Below, piece by piece: positions 43,576 to 53,507 of a stretch of 64,000 nucleotides of DNA. The stretch's first letter is position 1. Each line of letters opens with the position of its first letter. The stretch spans positions 50,180 through 114,179 of the forward strand of contig JAFUFD010000050.1 of assembly GCA_017470055.1 (NCBI GenBank), given 5' to 3'. This DNA comes from Prevotella sp. (lineage in GTDB: Bacteria > Bacteroidota > Bacteroidia > Bacteroidales > Bacteroidaceae). The notes under the pieces are model-generated. The model ran no database searches. It saw nothing but the letters and a program-made list of their open reading frames with translations, and was not told where the DNA came from. The position numbers and the translations under genes were made by a program.

Positions 43576-45768
43576 TTATTCAGCCTCCAGCAGCAGTACT
43601 CGGCTTGACCAGTCGTTTTTCTTCGACCACTCAGGCTCGTTGCGATACGGTATGTCCAAGCCATGGCTCATCAGGTAGGCTCCACTGAAAGACTTGCCCT
43701 CCACGCTCAACGGTTTGAGGTCGATGCGGTTCAACTCGTGTACCTTATACATACGGTTGGCATCCAAGCCTGCCATCTTTACACGGGGCAGATGCTCGTT
43801 CTGGAATGACTCAGTCTTCCACCAGTAGAAGACAGCCTTGTCTTGCTGGTCGGTGACATACATCATTGAGGCGAGTCCTTTCTTGTCATAAGGCGACACC
43901 AGTCGGTAGATGTTGCCAAACTGTACGATGGGACGTATCTGTTTGTATTCGGCAATCGCTTTACGGCACAGTTCCTTCTCGTCGTCTGTCATGTTCTTGG
44001 GTTGGATCTCCATGCCTAAGCGTCCGCTCATAGCGACATCAATACGGTATTTTAGTGCCGTGGTGCGGAATACGGTGTGGTTGGGGGTAGCAGAGATATG
44101 GCTTGCCATAGCGATGGCAGGGAAGAAATAACTGGTGCCCCACTGCATGTAGATACGCTGCAGCGCATCGGTGTTGTCGCTGACCCAGAACTCGTCGAAG
44201 TAGGGAAGGATACCCCAGTTGGCACGACCGCCACCACTGGCACATGCCTGGATAGTGACATCGGGGTACTTGGCACGGATGCGCTGGCATACTTTCTCCA
44301 AACCACGATGATATTCGATATACAGGTGGCTCTGGTCATTCATAGTCAGATACTGAGAACCATGATTCATGATAGCCATGTTGGCATCCCATTTGATATA
44401 GTCAATCTCAGGATATTTCGACATCAGGTTGTCGACCACGCCAAATACGAAGTCCTGTACCTTGGGGTTGGAAAGGTCGAGCACGACCTGGGTGCCACCA
44501 CGTCCTAAGACAGCCTCACGCTTGGGAGCCTTGACAATCCAGTCAGGGTGCTGCTCATACAGTTCACTCGTGGTGTTTGCCATCTCCGGCTCAATCCAGA
44601 TACCAAACTTCACTCCGTTCTTCTTCGCGTCACGTAGCAAACCCTCGATACCCTCAGGCAGTTTGTTCTTGTCGACGACCCAGTCGCCCAGTGAGGAGTT
44701 GTCCGTCTTACGGGGGTATTTGTCGCCAAACCAGCCATCGTCCATGACGAACAGTTCTCCACCCATCGAGGCGATATCCGCCATCATCTGGTCCATACCT
44801 TTCTGGTTGATATCGAAATAGACACCCTCCCATGAGTTTAACAGAATCTTACGTTCTTTGTCACCATGTAGGAGCATATACTTGCGTCCCCATTTGTGGA
44901 AGTTACGGGATACACCAGAAAGACCTTGCTGGGAGAAGGTCAAAGCGAGTTTTGGCGTTACAAAAGTCTCTCCCTTTTTGAGGTGGTACTCCGAGTTATC
45001 CTCGTTGATACCTGCAAAGAAATAATGGTACTCTGTATCATCAGTGGTCACCTTCAGGCGGTAGTTGCCCGAATAGCATAAAGCAGCGCCAATCACCTGT
45101 CCGTAGTTCTCCTGTCCCTTACCGTCCAACGAGAACATCACCTCGGCATGGTCAGTATGGGAGTTGCGGGTACCGTCTTTGTTGACAATGACCTTCTGCC
45201 CTGGGGTCAGAGGCTCCTCCACCAACCGTGCCTCGTTAGCCCATGAGCCATAGAAGTGGCTGAGCCATACGTCACCCCGTCGGATGGGCAGCATCGCCGA
45301 GGCGAAAGTTGTCAGTGTGACAGTCTGTTTCTCCCCATTGGCGATCTCCGTCCATGTCTCTATCATATCCTCCTCCCGATACGCCTTGTATTTCAGGTTG
45401 ACAGTGATGGGGTAGACAGGGTCTTTCATCTGTATGGTGGTGATGTCACCGCTACGCAGAACACCTTCCACCACAAGGGCAGTGGAGAGGTTGCCGTCAG
45501 CATGACGCATGGCAAGAGCGGCTTCGGCAGGGGTGTTCAGTCCATAGGCTGGGTAGGCGTCCATACGTCCCTCTACAGGAGTCTGCAGGTGAGCCAGTTC
45601 CGTACTGCTCAGTCTCGCTCCGAAATAAACATACTTAGGCTGTGCGCCCTTCTCCACGTCAAGAACCAAGGATACGTTCTTTGTCTCAATGACTACTTGC
45701 TCAGCCTTTGCCCATGATGCGGACAAACATAGCAAGGTAGTAATAATAAGTGTCTTTCTCATCATCAT
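43576..45768 (-). CDS. GH36 alpha-galactosidase, exported
   Basis: 730 residues with a signal peptide (LIITTLLCLSASWAKA). Domains as in GH36: beta-sandwich to about 300, then a TIM barrel with FVMDDGWFGDKYPRK, the nucleophile in YIKWDANM, and the acid/base in WVSDNTDALQR. It removes alpha-1,6-galactose from raffinose-type sugars or galactomannan, probably in the periplasm. Three Met codons in a row (45768, 45765, 45762) leave the exact start open. It starts 21 bases after sensor kinase 4, so its expression is tied to the kinases. Confidence 0.92.
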   Translation of the reverse strand: MMMRKTLIITTLLCLSASWAKAEQVVIETKNVSLVLDVEKGAQPKYVYFGARLSSTELAHLQTPVEGRMDAYPAYGLNTPAEAALAMRHADGNLSTALVVEGVLRSGDITTIQMKDPVYPITVNLKYKAYREEDMIETWTEIANGEKQTVTLTTFASAMLPIRRGDVWLSHFYGSWANEARLVEEPLTPGQKVIVNKDGTRNSHTDHAEVMFSLDGKGQENYGQVIGAALCYSGNYRLKVTTDDTEYHYFFAGINEDNSEYHLKKGETFVTPKLALTFSQQGLSGVSRNFHKWGRKYMLLHGDKERKILLNSWEGVYFDINQKGMDQMMADIASMGGELFVMDDGWFGDKYPRKTDNSSLGDWVVDKNKLPEGIEGLLRDAKKNGVKFGIWIEPEMANTTSELYEQHPDWIVKAPKREAVLGRGGTQVVLDLSNPKVQDFVFGVVDNLMSKYPEIDYIKWDANMAIMNHGSQYLTMNDQSHLYIEYHRGLEKVCQRIRAKYPDVTIQACASGGGRANWGILPYFDEFWVSDNTDALQRIYMQWGTSYFFPAIAMASHISATPNHTVFRTTALKYRIDVAMSGRLGMEIQPKNMTDDEKELCRKAIAEYKQIRPIVQFGNIYRLVSPYDKKGLASMMYVTDQQDKAVFYWWKTESFQNEHLPRVKMAGLDANRMYKVHELNRIDLKPLSVEGKSFSGAYLMSHGLDIPYRNEPEWSKKNDWSSRVLLLEAE

Positions 45769-45789
45769 TATTGTTAGTTGTTATTGTTT

Positions 45790-48609
45790 TCATGATAGGA
45801 TATGTGCGGATGGAGTGGGGTAGACCTCCTTGATGTCGGCAGGAATCCAGAACCAGAAGGTAGAGCCCTTTCCGACTTCACTATCCACACCAATCTGTCC
45901 GCCACACTGTTCCACGATAGACTTACAGATCGCGAGTCCCAGTCCTGAGCCCTGCACGAAGTCATTGAGTTTGACAAAACGCTCAAAGACCATTTCCTGC
46001 TTGTCTTTCGGGATACCCGAGCCCGTGTCCTCGCAATAGACAAAGATGCCCTTTTTGCCAAAGCGCATGTCTATGCGATAGCCCACGCAGATATGTCCCT
46101 CTTGGGTGTATTTCACCGCATTGGTCACGAAGTTGGTGATCACCTGTTGGATGCGCCCCTTATCCAACACAGTCTGTAGTTTAGTATGTGGGTTCTTCTT
46201 GATAAACTCCACCTTCGCCTCTTGTACACGTTGGGCAAGTGACTGGCACATAGTATCAAACTCCTTGGCAAAATCCACCTCTTTTGGAAGAATTTGTATC
46301 TGTGTATCTGAGATATTAGCGGCTTCGATAATATCGCTAATCAGGCGCAAAAGGATGTCACAGTTCGTACGGATAATGCGGATAAACTCTTTGCGCTCTT
46401 CTGGAGCGTCGATAGATCGTAATAGGTCAGAGAAACCAACGATGGAGTTTAAAGGGGTGCGTAGTTCATGCGTCATCGAGGCAAGGAACATACTCTTTTG
46501 CTGTCCGCTGTTCTCTGCACGCAGTGTCTCCTCTTTTAGTTTCTGCTCAGACTCTTTTTGCTCCGTAATATCCCGTATGATACCGAATGTGCTGTTGACA
46601 TCCCCTTGCTCATTGCGGATAGGAAAACCTGAGATATTATACCATTTTTCAGAGCCTTCAGTACTGAATAAGGGCTTTTTGAAATGACGCTCCAAATAGA
46701 ATGGCTTGTCCCACATATTCGGTGTCTCCAGCCCTTTCTTTACAGCAGATCTCTCATCGTCATCCACGCAATCGTAATATTCCTCAAAAGTGATAGTATG
46801 CTCTGATTTTCTCAGATAGCGTGTATATTCTATTGTTTTCTTGTCATAGTTGAGCCGCCAGACATACATATTGGTATTCTTCAGGATATATTGAAGTTGT
46901 TGCTCCAATTGGTTCATCTGGTTAATGGCTGTTTGCACCTCGTGATTCATTTTATGCATGCTAACGTCTCGGTCATGCTCCTCTGTGGCATCCATGGCAG
47001 AGACAATATAGTTGATTACATTTCCCTGCTCGTCCAACAAGGGGCGTACCTCATATTCTATATAAGTATCCTTGTCAGCATAGGGCTTATCCATACGCTG
47101 GCATGCTGCCTTTGCCTCTTTACTGCCTTGTGGGTAGATGTCATGGAAGATAGGAATGTCAAACATGGACGAATGTCGGAAATAACGCTCATTCTCGGGC
47201 TTGTCAAACTCACAAAGGGCTTTCATGGAGTCATTGGCATCAATCAGGGAACCGTTCTTGTTATAGAATGACATAGCAAGTTGTGGCATATTGCTTAGTC
47301 GCTCATATTTCTTCACCAAGTCATGAGCGGTTTTCTCCTCCTCTATATTTTCTGTAATATCGTTAATGGTATTGATGATATAGGTAGGATGTCCGTAATC
47401 ATCGTACTCAACTAACGAGTGGCCTTTGAAATTCAACCATTTAGGATTTTCTGCAGTTCCAGTGTTCCATCGTTTGTCAATGGAAGTCTTCTGCTCACGT
47501 CCTGTTTCCATCAGGTTCATCTTATTCTTAAACTCCTCCTGTTCCTTGGGATGGATGTGGGCGACAAACTCCTCCAGCGACATTCCTTTATTAGGCAGGA
47601 AGGTGCCATAACGGTTGGTAAACTGATTGTTGGCGATGTCGTATTGCATCACATAGAAACGCCCCAAGTGTAATGCCTTGTACATCATTTCGTTCAGTTC
47701 CATAGAGTTATGCGACGCTTTCTTCGCATGTGACTGAGCAAGGCGAGTGAGTAAATAGCAGAAGGCGACCAATAAAATAATGGCGAGGATGATAATGACA
47801 GACATGGGAATCTGCTGTCTTACCGATATCTTTTCTGGATGAAACCAGCGGGTGTTGATAGCCTCTACCTCGCCGCTTTGCTTTAGGCGGGAGTAAATAT
47901 CGTCAATCTCGTTAATCAAGTCTTTATCACGTCCAATGACATGAATATCGCTGACAGGAATATTGATTTCGTTCAAGGCAAAGTCTTCCTGTCCGAATCC
48001 CAATTCCTTCATTTTCCATTTCAAAGGCTCCTCTCCCCATACGAAGAATTTGTAATCGTTGTCACGCAACCCCAACATGGCGACTTTAGGCGACTGGAAC
48101 TCAATATGGTTGATGTAGTCAGCGTCTTCGGCAAGAAAATAAGCCAGTGTATAGTCGGAAGGCTTTAATACGACACCTCCCTCGATTAATTGTCTCAAAG
48201 AAAGTGATGGTATGGTATCACCTCTCATGAGTACACGGATGCGATTGTAGTTAATGATATTCCGAGAGTAATAATATGGTGCCTTCTTGTACCTATGGGC
48301 ATTGGCAAGAATCAGGTCGGCCTCGCCTCGCTCAAAAGCCTTGATGGCATTGCCCCATTCCTTGAGTAGGAACTTGCAGGGAATCCCCAATTGTTTCATG
48401 ACAGCACGCATAACATCGATGTTAGAGCCTGCAGGCTCTCCTCGGTCATTCTGGTACTCGTATGGGGGCTTGTCCCAGTCTCCAGCGATGATAAGAGGAT
48501 GCTCCTTATCATACTTCCCCTCATACGACCGTTGGGCGTTTATGGGGAGACTGGCTATCAACAGGATTACCAGTGTGATAGATTGTAGAAAATGCCTTTT
48601 ATTAATCAT
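45790..48609 (-). CDS. Sensor histidine kinase 4 with periplasmic solute-binding domain (type B')
   Basis: 939 residues from ATG 48609, one base after the stop of kinase 3. Order: signal/anchor (ITLVILLIASLPINA), SBP_bac_3-type ligand domain (about 35-265; WDKPPYEYQNDRGEPAGSN), transmembrane helix (VIIILAIILLVAFCYLL), three PAS-like domains, HisKA with MTHELRTPLNS, HATPase with NAVKYT, EDTGSGIP and GSGLGLAICKS. All catalytic residues present. No receiver domain. PAS and kinase parts resemble kinase 2. It probably senses a small amino-acid-like or sugar-derived ligand; ligand unknown. Confidence 0.9.
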   Translation of the reverse strand: MINKRHFLQSITLVILLIASLPINAQRSYEGKYDKEHPLIIAGDWDKPPYEYQNDRGEPAGSNIDVMRAVMKQLGIPCKFLLKEWGNAIKAFERGEADLILANAHRYKKAPYYYSRNIINYNRIRVLMRGDTIPSLSLRQLIEGGVVLKPSDYTLAYFLAEDADYINHIEFQSPKVAMLGLRDNDYKFFVWGEEPLKWKMKELGFGQEDFALNEINIPVSDIHVIGRDKDLINEIDDIYSRLKQSGEVEAINTRWFHPEKISVRQQIPMSVIIILAIILLVAFCYLLTRLAQSHAKKASHNSMELNEMMYKALHLGRFYVMQYDIANNQFTNRYGTFLPNKGMSLEEFVAHIHPKEQEEFKNKMNLMETGREQKTSIDKRWNTGTAENPKWLNFKGHSLVEYDDYGHPTYIINTINDITENIEEEKTAHDLVKKYERLSNMPQLAMSFYNKNGSLIDANDSMKALCEFDKPENERYFRHSSMFDIPIFHDIYPQGSKEAKAACQRMDKPYADKDTYIEYEVRPLLDEQGNVINYIVSAMDATEEHDRDVSMHKMNHEVQTAINQMNQLEQQLQYILKNTNMYVWRLNYDKKTIEYTRYLRKSEHTITFEEYYDCVDDDERSAVKKGLETPNMWDKPFYLERHFKKPLFSTEGSEKWYNISGFPIRNEQGDVNSTFGIIRDITEQKESEQKLKEETLRAENSGQQKSMFLASMTHELRTPLNSIVGFSDLLRSIDAPEERKEFIRIIRTNCDILLRLISDIIEAANISDTQIQILPKEVDFAKEFDTMCQSLAQRVQEAKVEFIKKNPHTKLQTVLDKGRIQQVITNFVTNAVKYTQEGHICVGYRIDMRFGKKGIFVYCEDTGSGIPKDKQEMVFERFVKLNDFVQGSGLGLAICKSIVEQCGGQIGVDSEVGKGSTFWFWIPADIKEVYPTPSAHILS

Positions 48610-48610
48610 A

Positions 48611-51433
48611 TCAAATATATTTCTTACGTTTGACAACCGTGGCAAGGCATGGAATTGAAATCCATACAGTAGTGCCAAGTCCCTCCTCGGAATTGATATC
48701 CAGTGTTCCCCCCATCTGCTCTGTCAGTTCCTTGCAAATAGGGAGTCCAAGTCCGCTGCCCTTGTTGGGACCTGCGGCAAATCGCTCATAGATACGCTGT
48801 AGAATTTCCTTGCTAATACCTTGTCCCGTGTCTTCCACAGAGATCATCAGTCGTCGCCCAATATAGTCATAACGGGCACGTACTGTTCCGTTCTGAGTAT
48901 ACTGAGCCGCATTTACCACCACTTGCTCGATAATATGCTGGAGGTTAGTGGCGTCAATATCGACAATTAACTGTTGGTAGGGGTTCTCCACGATATAGTT
49001 GACACCCTCTCGTTGGTATCGCTCCCATCCTTGTTGACAGAATCCCTCAAAGACAGTGGCGAAGTCACAGGGCTGTTTGTGAATCTCTATCATGTGCGCA
49101 TCCAGTCTTGACAGGAAAAGGATGTCATTAATCAACTGCAGCAGAAGGTCGGAGTTTTTAAGGATTTCCTGTATGAAAACCTCCTCGTCTTCTGGGGAAT
49201 GCTCCATCTCGAAGAGTTCTGCGAATCCTACAACAGTGTTGAGTGGTGTACGAATCTCATGACTGACATTCTTCAAGAAACTACTTTTGATATTCTCTAC
49301 CTCAAGTGCCAATTTTGTTTTTTGTGCCAATTGTTGCTCATTGTACATCTGCTCTGTCACATCACGGCATAGTCCAAAATAGTCTCTGAGTTTTCCGTCT
49401 TTGTCGTATGTCGGTACCATGTTGAATTGTAAGTGCATCAGTTTGTTGTCATGCACATGTATGCTGGTCATGATATCCGTGTCGATAGGTTTGGGCACTA
49501 AGTTATCCATGTTGTTAAGCAAGTGCATTGCTTTCCTCTTCGACTTGTCGTGTACCAAGGTCATACAGCGAGCCTGTGTGATTTCGTATTGTACCTTGTT
49601 AATACCGCTATAGATAATCAATGTGTGAGACTTGGGAGAGTAAGTTACCATGTGGACACCTCCAAACTGGAGCACATAGTTGATGTTGTTGATATATTCT
49701 GTCAGCGCATTGACAACATCTTTAGTGCGGCTCGTCTGTTCGTGTCGCTGTTTAATACCGTTCACACGGTCCGTCATGTCACGTCCGACAGCAAACATAC
49801 CCATGAGTTGGTTGTCATCGTCATAGACAGTCATCAGGTGTATCTCGTGCAGGAGTTTTCCTTTACGCTTGCATGATTTCACTCTCCGCTCCTCTTGGGG
49901 AATCTTGTCGAGATTGATGATTTGGGTAAAATGATATCCCTCAGCCTCAGACATGTCGATATGGATGTCCAGCAGGTCATGGAAAGACACATGCTCCGCA
50001 AGCATCTCCTCACGGTTGCAGACATATGTCTCACAAGCCTTCTCGTTGATATTCACCAAAATGCCATTTTTGTCGAAATACATGATGCCCGTAAGAGGCG
50101 TGTTGAAAATAGCCCAATAGCGCATAGTACGTTCTTCGTCCAATTGGTGTTGCCGTCTTTCCTCTGTGATGTCTTTCTTTGTTCCGAGAATGATGAGGGG
50201 AACTCCATTCTTGTCCCTTCTGAGTACTGAGAGTGACATGAGGAAGTCATGTTCTTGCACGTCACCGTCCTCGCTGTCCTTGGCTCTCACGTACAGGCTG
50301 ACCTCCTCTTCTTTCTCCTGATTTCCTTGGCTGTTCCCAAGTCGTTGTAGTGCGTTGCGCAGTTGCTCGAAATCACCAGAGTGGTAACGATGGGAGAACT
50401 CTTCCATTGTGTAGTTGAAAGAAGGTTGCCCTTTCTCATTACGCCAGGTAAACAGGTTGGTCCTTGTGTCGTACGTCCACATACGTACACGGCTTGCTTC
50501 CAGAATAAGCCCCAGTCGCTGGTTGTATTTCTTAGTGAGTTTAAGTAACTGACGTTCTTTGGTCCGATAGTTAATAGCGTATATAAGGAAAAGTATGATG
50601 ATAATAGATCCAATCCCTGCGATATACCAAACCCATGATTCTATTTTTTTCTCATTACGCTCAGGATAGAACCATTTGTTCTGGATTTCAGTGAACTTAT
50701 CAGCGGAGTTGAGTTCTGTGTAAATACTGTCAAGCCGTACAAGCAACTGTGGATTGTTCGACATGAACTTATACTCTCCATGCGGCATGTCCACGGGGGT
50801 GATTTGTACGTTATCAATCTGATATTTCTGAATGAGCCATTTCAGAGAGAGGGTATTCCATACGATCTGTCCGTCTTCATTCATACTCAGTTTCTCAATA
50901 GCCTCTCTCATGAACCTGGTCGGTATGGCATTCTCCTCCCAGCCATAGTCCTTCATAAGGTGGTGGCAGATGCTGTTGTCCCAGACAATGACCTTATGTT
51001 GCCTTAAATCACGGAAAGTGCGTATTTCAATGGGCTTGTCGATAGGAGTTGCGACACTTTGCGTGAAAAGGGTAATCGTATTGTTGCTATATCGCCCGAA
51101 TTCGTCATTGAAACCGGCTGCAAGGGCAAACATCAAGTCGGATTTTCCTTCTTTGATGTCTTTGAAGCATTCCTGCTGGGGTTTCATCTTAATGATGTAG
51201 GGAATGTCCAGTTCCTTAAGCATAAGGCGAATCAAATCCACATTATATCCGTCAGGCTCTCCGTTTTCATTCAGGAAAGAATAGGGCCACAAGTCAAAAA
51301 CATCCTCATAGATAAGTGGATGCTCTCGTGTATAGACCCTGATATTCTCATCTTGTGATGCTGCCAGACTGGGGGTACAAATAGACCATAGTGTTAGGGC
51401 AGCCCATAAATACATCATTTTTCTGGTTCTCAT
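48611..51433 (-). CDS. Sensor histidine kinase 3 with periplasmic solute-binding domain (type A')
   Basis: 940 residues from ATG 51433, which follows the kinase 2 stop by one base, the same TGA-C-ATG style spacing as between kinases 3 and 4. Signal peptide (MYLWAALTLWSICTPSLAA), SBP_bac_3-type domain (YSFLNENGEPDGYNVDLI), helix (WVWYIAGIGSIIIILFLIY), PAS domains, HisKA with VSHEIRTPLNTVVGF, HATPase with VVNAAQYTQNG, EDTGQGIS and GSGLGLPICKE. Its PAS region resembles kinase 1. Fully equipped kinase, no receiver. Confidence 0.9.
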   Translation of the reverse strand: MRTRKMMYLWAALTLWSICTPSLAASQDENIRVYTREHPLIYEDVFDLWPYSFLNENGEPDGYNVDLIRLMLKELDIPYIIKMKPQQECFKDIKEGKSDLMFALAAGFNDEFGRYSNNTITLFTQSVATPIDKPIEIRTFRDLRQHKVIVWDNSICHHLMKDYGWEENAIPTRFMREAIEKLSMNEDGQIVWNTLSLKWLIQKYQIDNVQITPVDMPHGEYKFMSNNPQLLVRLDSIYTELNSADKFTEIQNKWFYPERNEKKIESWVWYIAGIGSIIIILFLIYAINYRTKERQLLKLTKKYNQRLGLILEASRVRMWTYDTRTNLFTWRNEKGQPSFNYTMEEFSHRYHSGDFEQLRNALQRLGNSQGNQEKEEEVSLYVRAKDSEDGDVQEHDFLMSLSVLRRDKNGVPLIILGTKKDITEERRQHQLDEERTMRYWAIFNTPLTGIMYFDKNGILVNINEKACETYVCNREEMLAEHVSFHDLLDIHIDMSEAEGYHFTQIINLDKIPQEERRVKSCKRKGKLLHEIHLMTVYDDDNQLMGMFAVGRDMTDRVNGIKQRHEQTSRTKDVVNALTEYINNINYVLQFGGVHMVTYSPKSHTLIIYSGINKVQYEITQARCMTLVHDKSKRKAMHLLNNMDNLVPKPIDTDIMTSIHVHDNKLMHLQFNMVPTYDKDGKLRDYFGLCRDVTEQMYNEQQLAQKTKLALEVENIKSSFLKNVSHEIRTPLNTVVGFAELFEMEHSPEDEEVFIQEILKNSDLLLQLINDILFLSRLDAHMIEIHKQPCDFATVFEGFCQQGWERYQREGVNYIVENPYQQLIVDIDATNLQHIIEQVVVNAAQYTQNGTVRARYDYIGRRLMISVEDTGQGISKEILQRIYERFAAGPNKGSGLGLPICKELTEQMGGTLDINSEEGLGTTVWISIPCLATVVKRKKYI

Positions 51434-51434
51434 G

Positions 51435-53504
51435 TCAATCCGCTGATTTCTCGTATTTGTCAATTAAACAGGGAATCCAAATCCAGAATATGGATCCTTT
51501 TCCCACCTCACTGTCTACTCCAATCCTTCCATTGCATCTTTCGGCGATAGCCTTACAGATAGAGAGCCCGAGTCCAGTACCCTGTACGTAGTCGTTCAGT
51601 TTGACAAACCGCTCGAAGACTTTCGGACATTGTTCCTTGGGGATACCTGTTCCAGTATCCTCGCAATACACATAGATGCCGTTGTCTTGTATGCGATATC
51701 CTACTTTGATATGTCCTTCCTTGGTATATTTCACCGCATTGGTGACAAAGTTTGTGAGTACCTGCGTGATACGTCCCTCGTCCAGATGGGTCTCCAGCGT
51801 CTTGTAGGGATTCTCCTTGATAAACTGCACGTTGGGGTTCTCCACACGCTGGGCTAGTGACTGGCACATCTCATCGAAAGAGCGTGCGAAATCGCAGTCA
51901 ACAGGTTTCATGATGAGTCCGTTGGAGTCCATAGCGGAGATCGCCATGATGTCGTTGATAAGTCGGAGCAGCATGTCACAGTTGTTGTGGATGACATGGA
52001 TCAGTTCCCGTTTCTCCTCTGGGGTGCTCATCATCTGCAACAGGTCAGAGAAACCGACAATAGCGTTGAGTGGCGTGCGTATCTCGTGGGTCATATTGGC
52101 AAGGAAGACGCTCTTCAGACGACCAGATTCATTGGCGCGTTGTGTCTCATGCTTCAGACGCTCCTGCGCCTCAATGAATCGGGACATGTTACGTATAAGA
52201 CCGAAGCAGCCGGTCAAATTGCCCTCCTCGTCGTAGATGGGGATGTTGTTGATCTGGTTCCATTGCATATCCTCCGTCTCATGGAAGACAGGGCGCATAT
52301 AGCATAGGTATGCGACGGGCTTTGTGAAGTGAATCTCGGGGTGGGCAAAATTCTCCGCGATGGTGCCAGAATCGTCCAGGAAGTATGTCTCGTATTCCTC
52401 GAATGACATCTCTTTCTCTATCTCACTAAGTCCCTTGAAGAACTGGATCTTACGGTCTTTAAAAGAGGTACGCCATACACGCATCTCACACGCTTCCATC
52501 ATGTATCTCAACTCCGTCTCATAGCGTTGTATCTCCTCATTTGCCTTCTGTATCTGGATGTCGTTTAACTTCGACTGGAGATACATCTCACGCTCCTCTG
52601 TGACATCACGGGTGGCGATAGCGATATAGAGTAGTTTGCCATTCTCATCATGGATGGGGTGTAGACGTATCTCCAAGAACAGGTGCATGTCACGCTCAGG
52701 GATATCACTTCTTGAACATACCCAGAATTCCTCTATGTGGTTCTTGTCCACATGCTCACGGAATGGGGGAGTCTCGAAAAGATTGGTGTTGGAGAAATAC
52801 CTGTCTTCCTCCTCGCTGTCGAAATTGCAGATCTCGCGCATCTTCTTGTTGGCATCCAGTAGCCAGCCGTCTGGGGTATAGAATGACAGACCGATAATCG
52901 ACTGCTCGAAGATCAGTTTGTACTTTTCTGTCAACTCCGTCTCACGCTCTTGTTGCTCTAAGAGTTTTGTCTCGTCTACCAAAGTGCTGACGATTCCACG
53001 TGGATGGCTCATCCCCGGCAGGTACTCTGCGATGCTTACATTATACATATTTCCCCAACGAGGTTTTCCTCCGCTGTAATCAAAGTTCCAGCGGTAACGG
53101 AACTCCTTCCGTTTTGTCTCGCCTTCAATCATTTGATGCAGCGATCTAAGAACCTCAGGCAAGTCGTCTGGGTGCACATGGCTCTTCCACTCATCAGATG
53201 AGAGACCCTCGTCAGGAATCATGTGCCCGTAAAGTTTGAAAATCCGGTTTTGGGGGATGTCAAAATACACGACATTAGCCTCACTGATCTTAACAGCCTG
53301 TTCCATGATGGCGCTGATGTTCTTTGTCACTTGTGTTGATCGGCGTATCCTACGTCGTACGATTCTGTTAGAGATGATAACAGCAATAAATGCGATAGCG
53401 ACAAATACCGTCAGGGACCAAGGGATCAAGGATGACGACTCCTTGGCAGGCAGTACCTGTAATAGGGGGAAAATGTTATATAGCGTAGTCATATCCACAA
53501 ACAT
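51435..53504 (-). CDS. Sensor histidine kinase 2 (type B)
   Basis: 689 residues. One N-terminal helix (LTVFVAIAFIAVIISNRIV), no periplasmic domain, three PAS-like domains, HisKA with MTHEIRTPLNAIVGF, HATPase with FVTNAVKYTKEGH, EDTGTGIP and GTGLGLSICKA. Close relative of kinase 4 in its cytoplasmic part. The start at 53504 lies three bases after the kinase 1 stop; an internal Met (53492) is possible. Without a sensor domain it may depend on a partner. Confidence 0.88.
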   Translation of the reverse strand: MFVDMTTLYNIFPLLQVLPAKESSSLIPWSLTVFVAIAFIAVIISNRIVRRRIRRSTQVTKNISAIMEQAVKISEANVVYFDIPQNRIFKLYGHMIPDEGLSSDEWKSHVHPDDLPEVLRSLHQMIEGETKRKEFRYRWNFDYSGGKPRWGNMYNVSIAEYLPGMSHPRGIVSTLVDETKLLEQQERETELTEKYKLIFEQSIIGLSFYTPDGWLLDANKKMREICNFDSEEEDRYFSNTNLFETPPFREHVDKNHIEEFWVCSRSDIPERDMHLFLEIRLHPIHDENGKLLYIAIATRDVTEEREMYLQSKLNDIQIQKANEEIQRYETELRYMMEACEMRVWRTSFKDRKIQFFKGLSEIEKEMSFEEYETYFLDDSGTIAENFAHPEIHFTKPVAYLCYMRPVFHETEDMQWNQINNIPIYDEEGNLTGCFGLIRNMSRFIEAQERLKHETQRANESGRLKSVFLANMTHEIRTPLNAIVGFSDLLQMMSTPEEKRELIHVIHNNCDMLLRLINDIMAISAMDSNGLIMKPVDCDFARSFDEMCQSLAQRVENPNVQFIKENPYKTLETHLDEGRITQVLTNFVTNAVKYTKEGHIKVGYRIQDNGIYVYCEDTGTGIPKEQCPKVFERFVKLNDYVQGTGLGLSICKAIAERCNGRIGVDSEVGKGSIFWIWIPCLIDKYEKSAD

Positions 53505-53507
53505 TCG

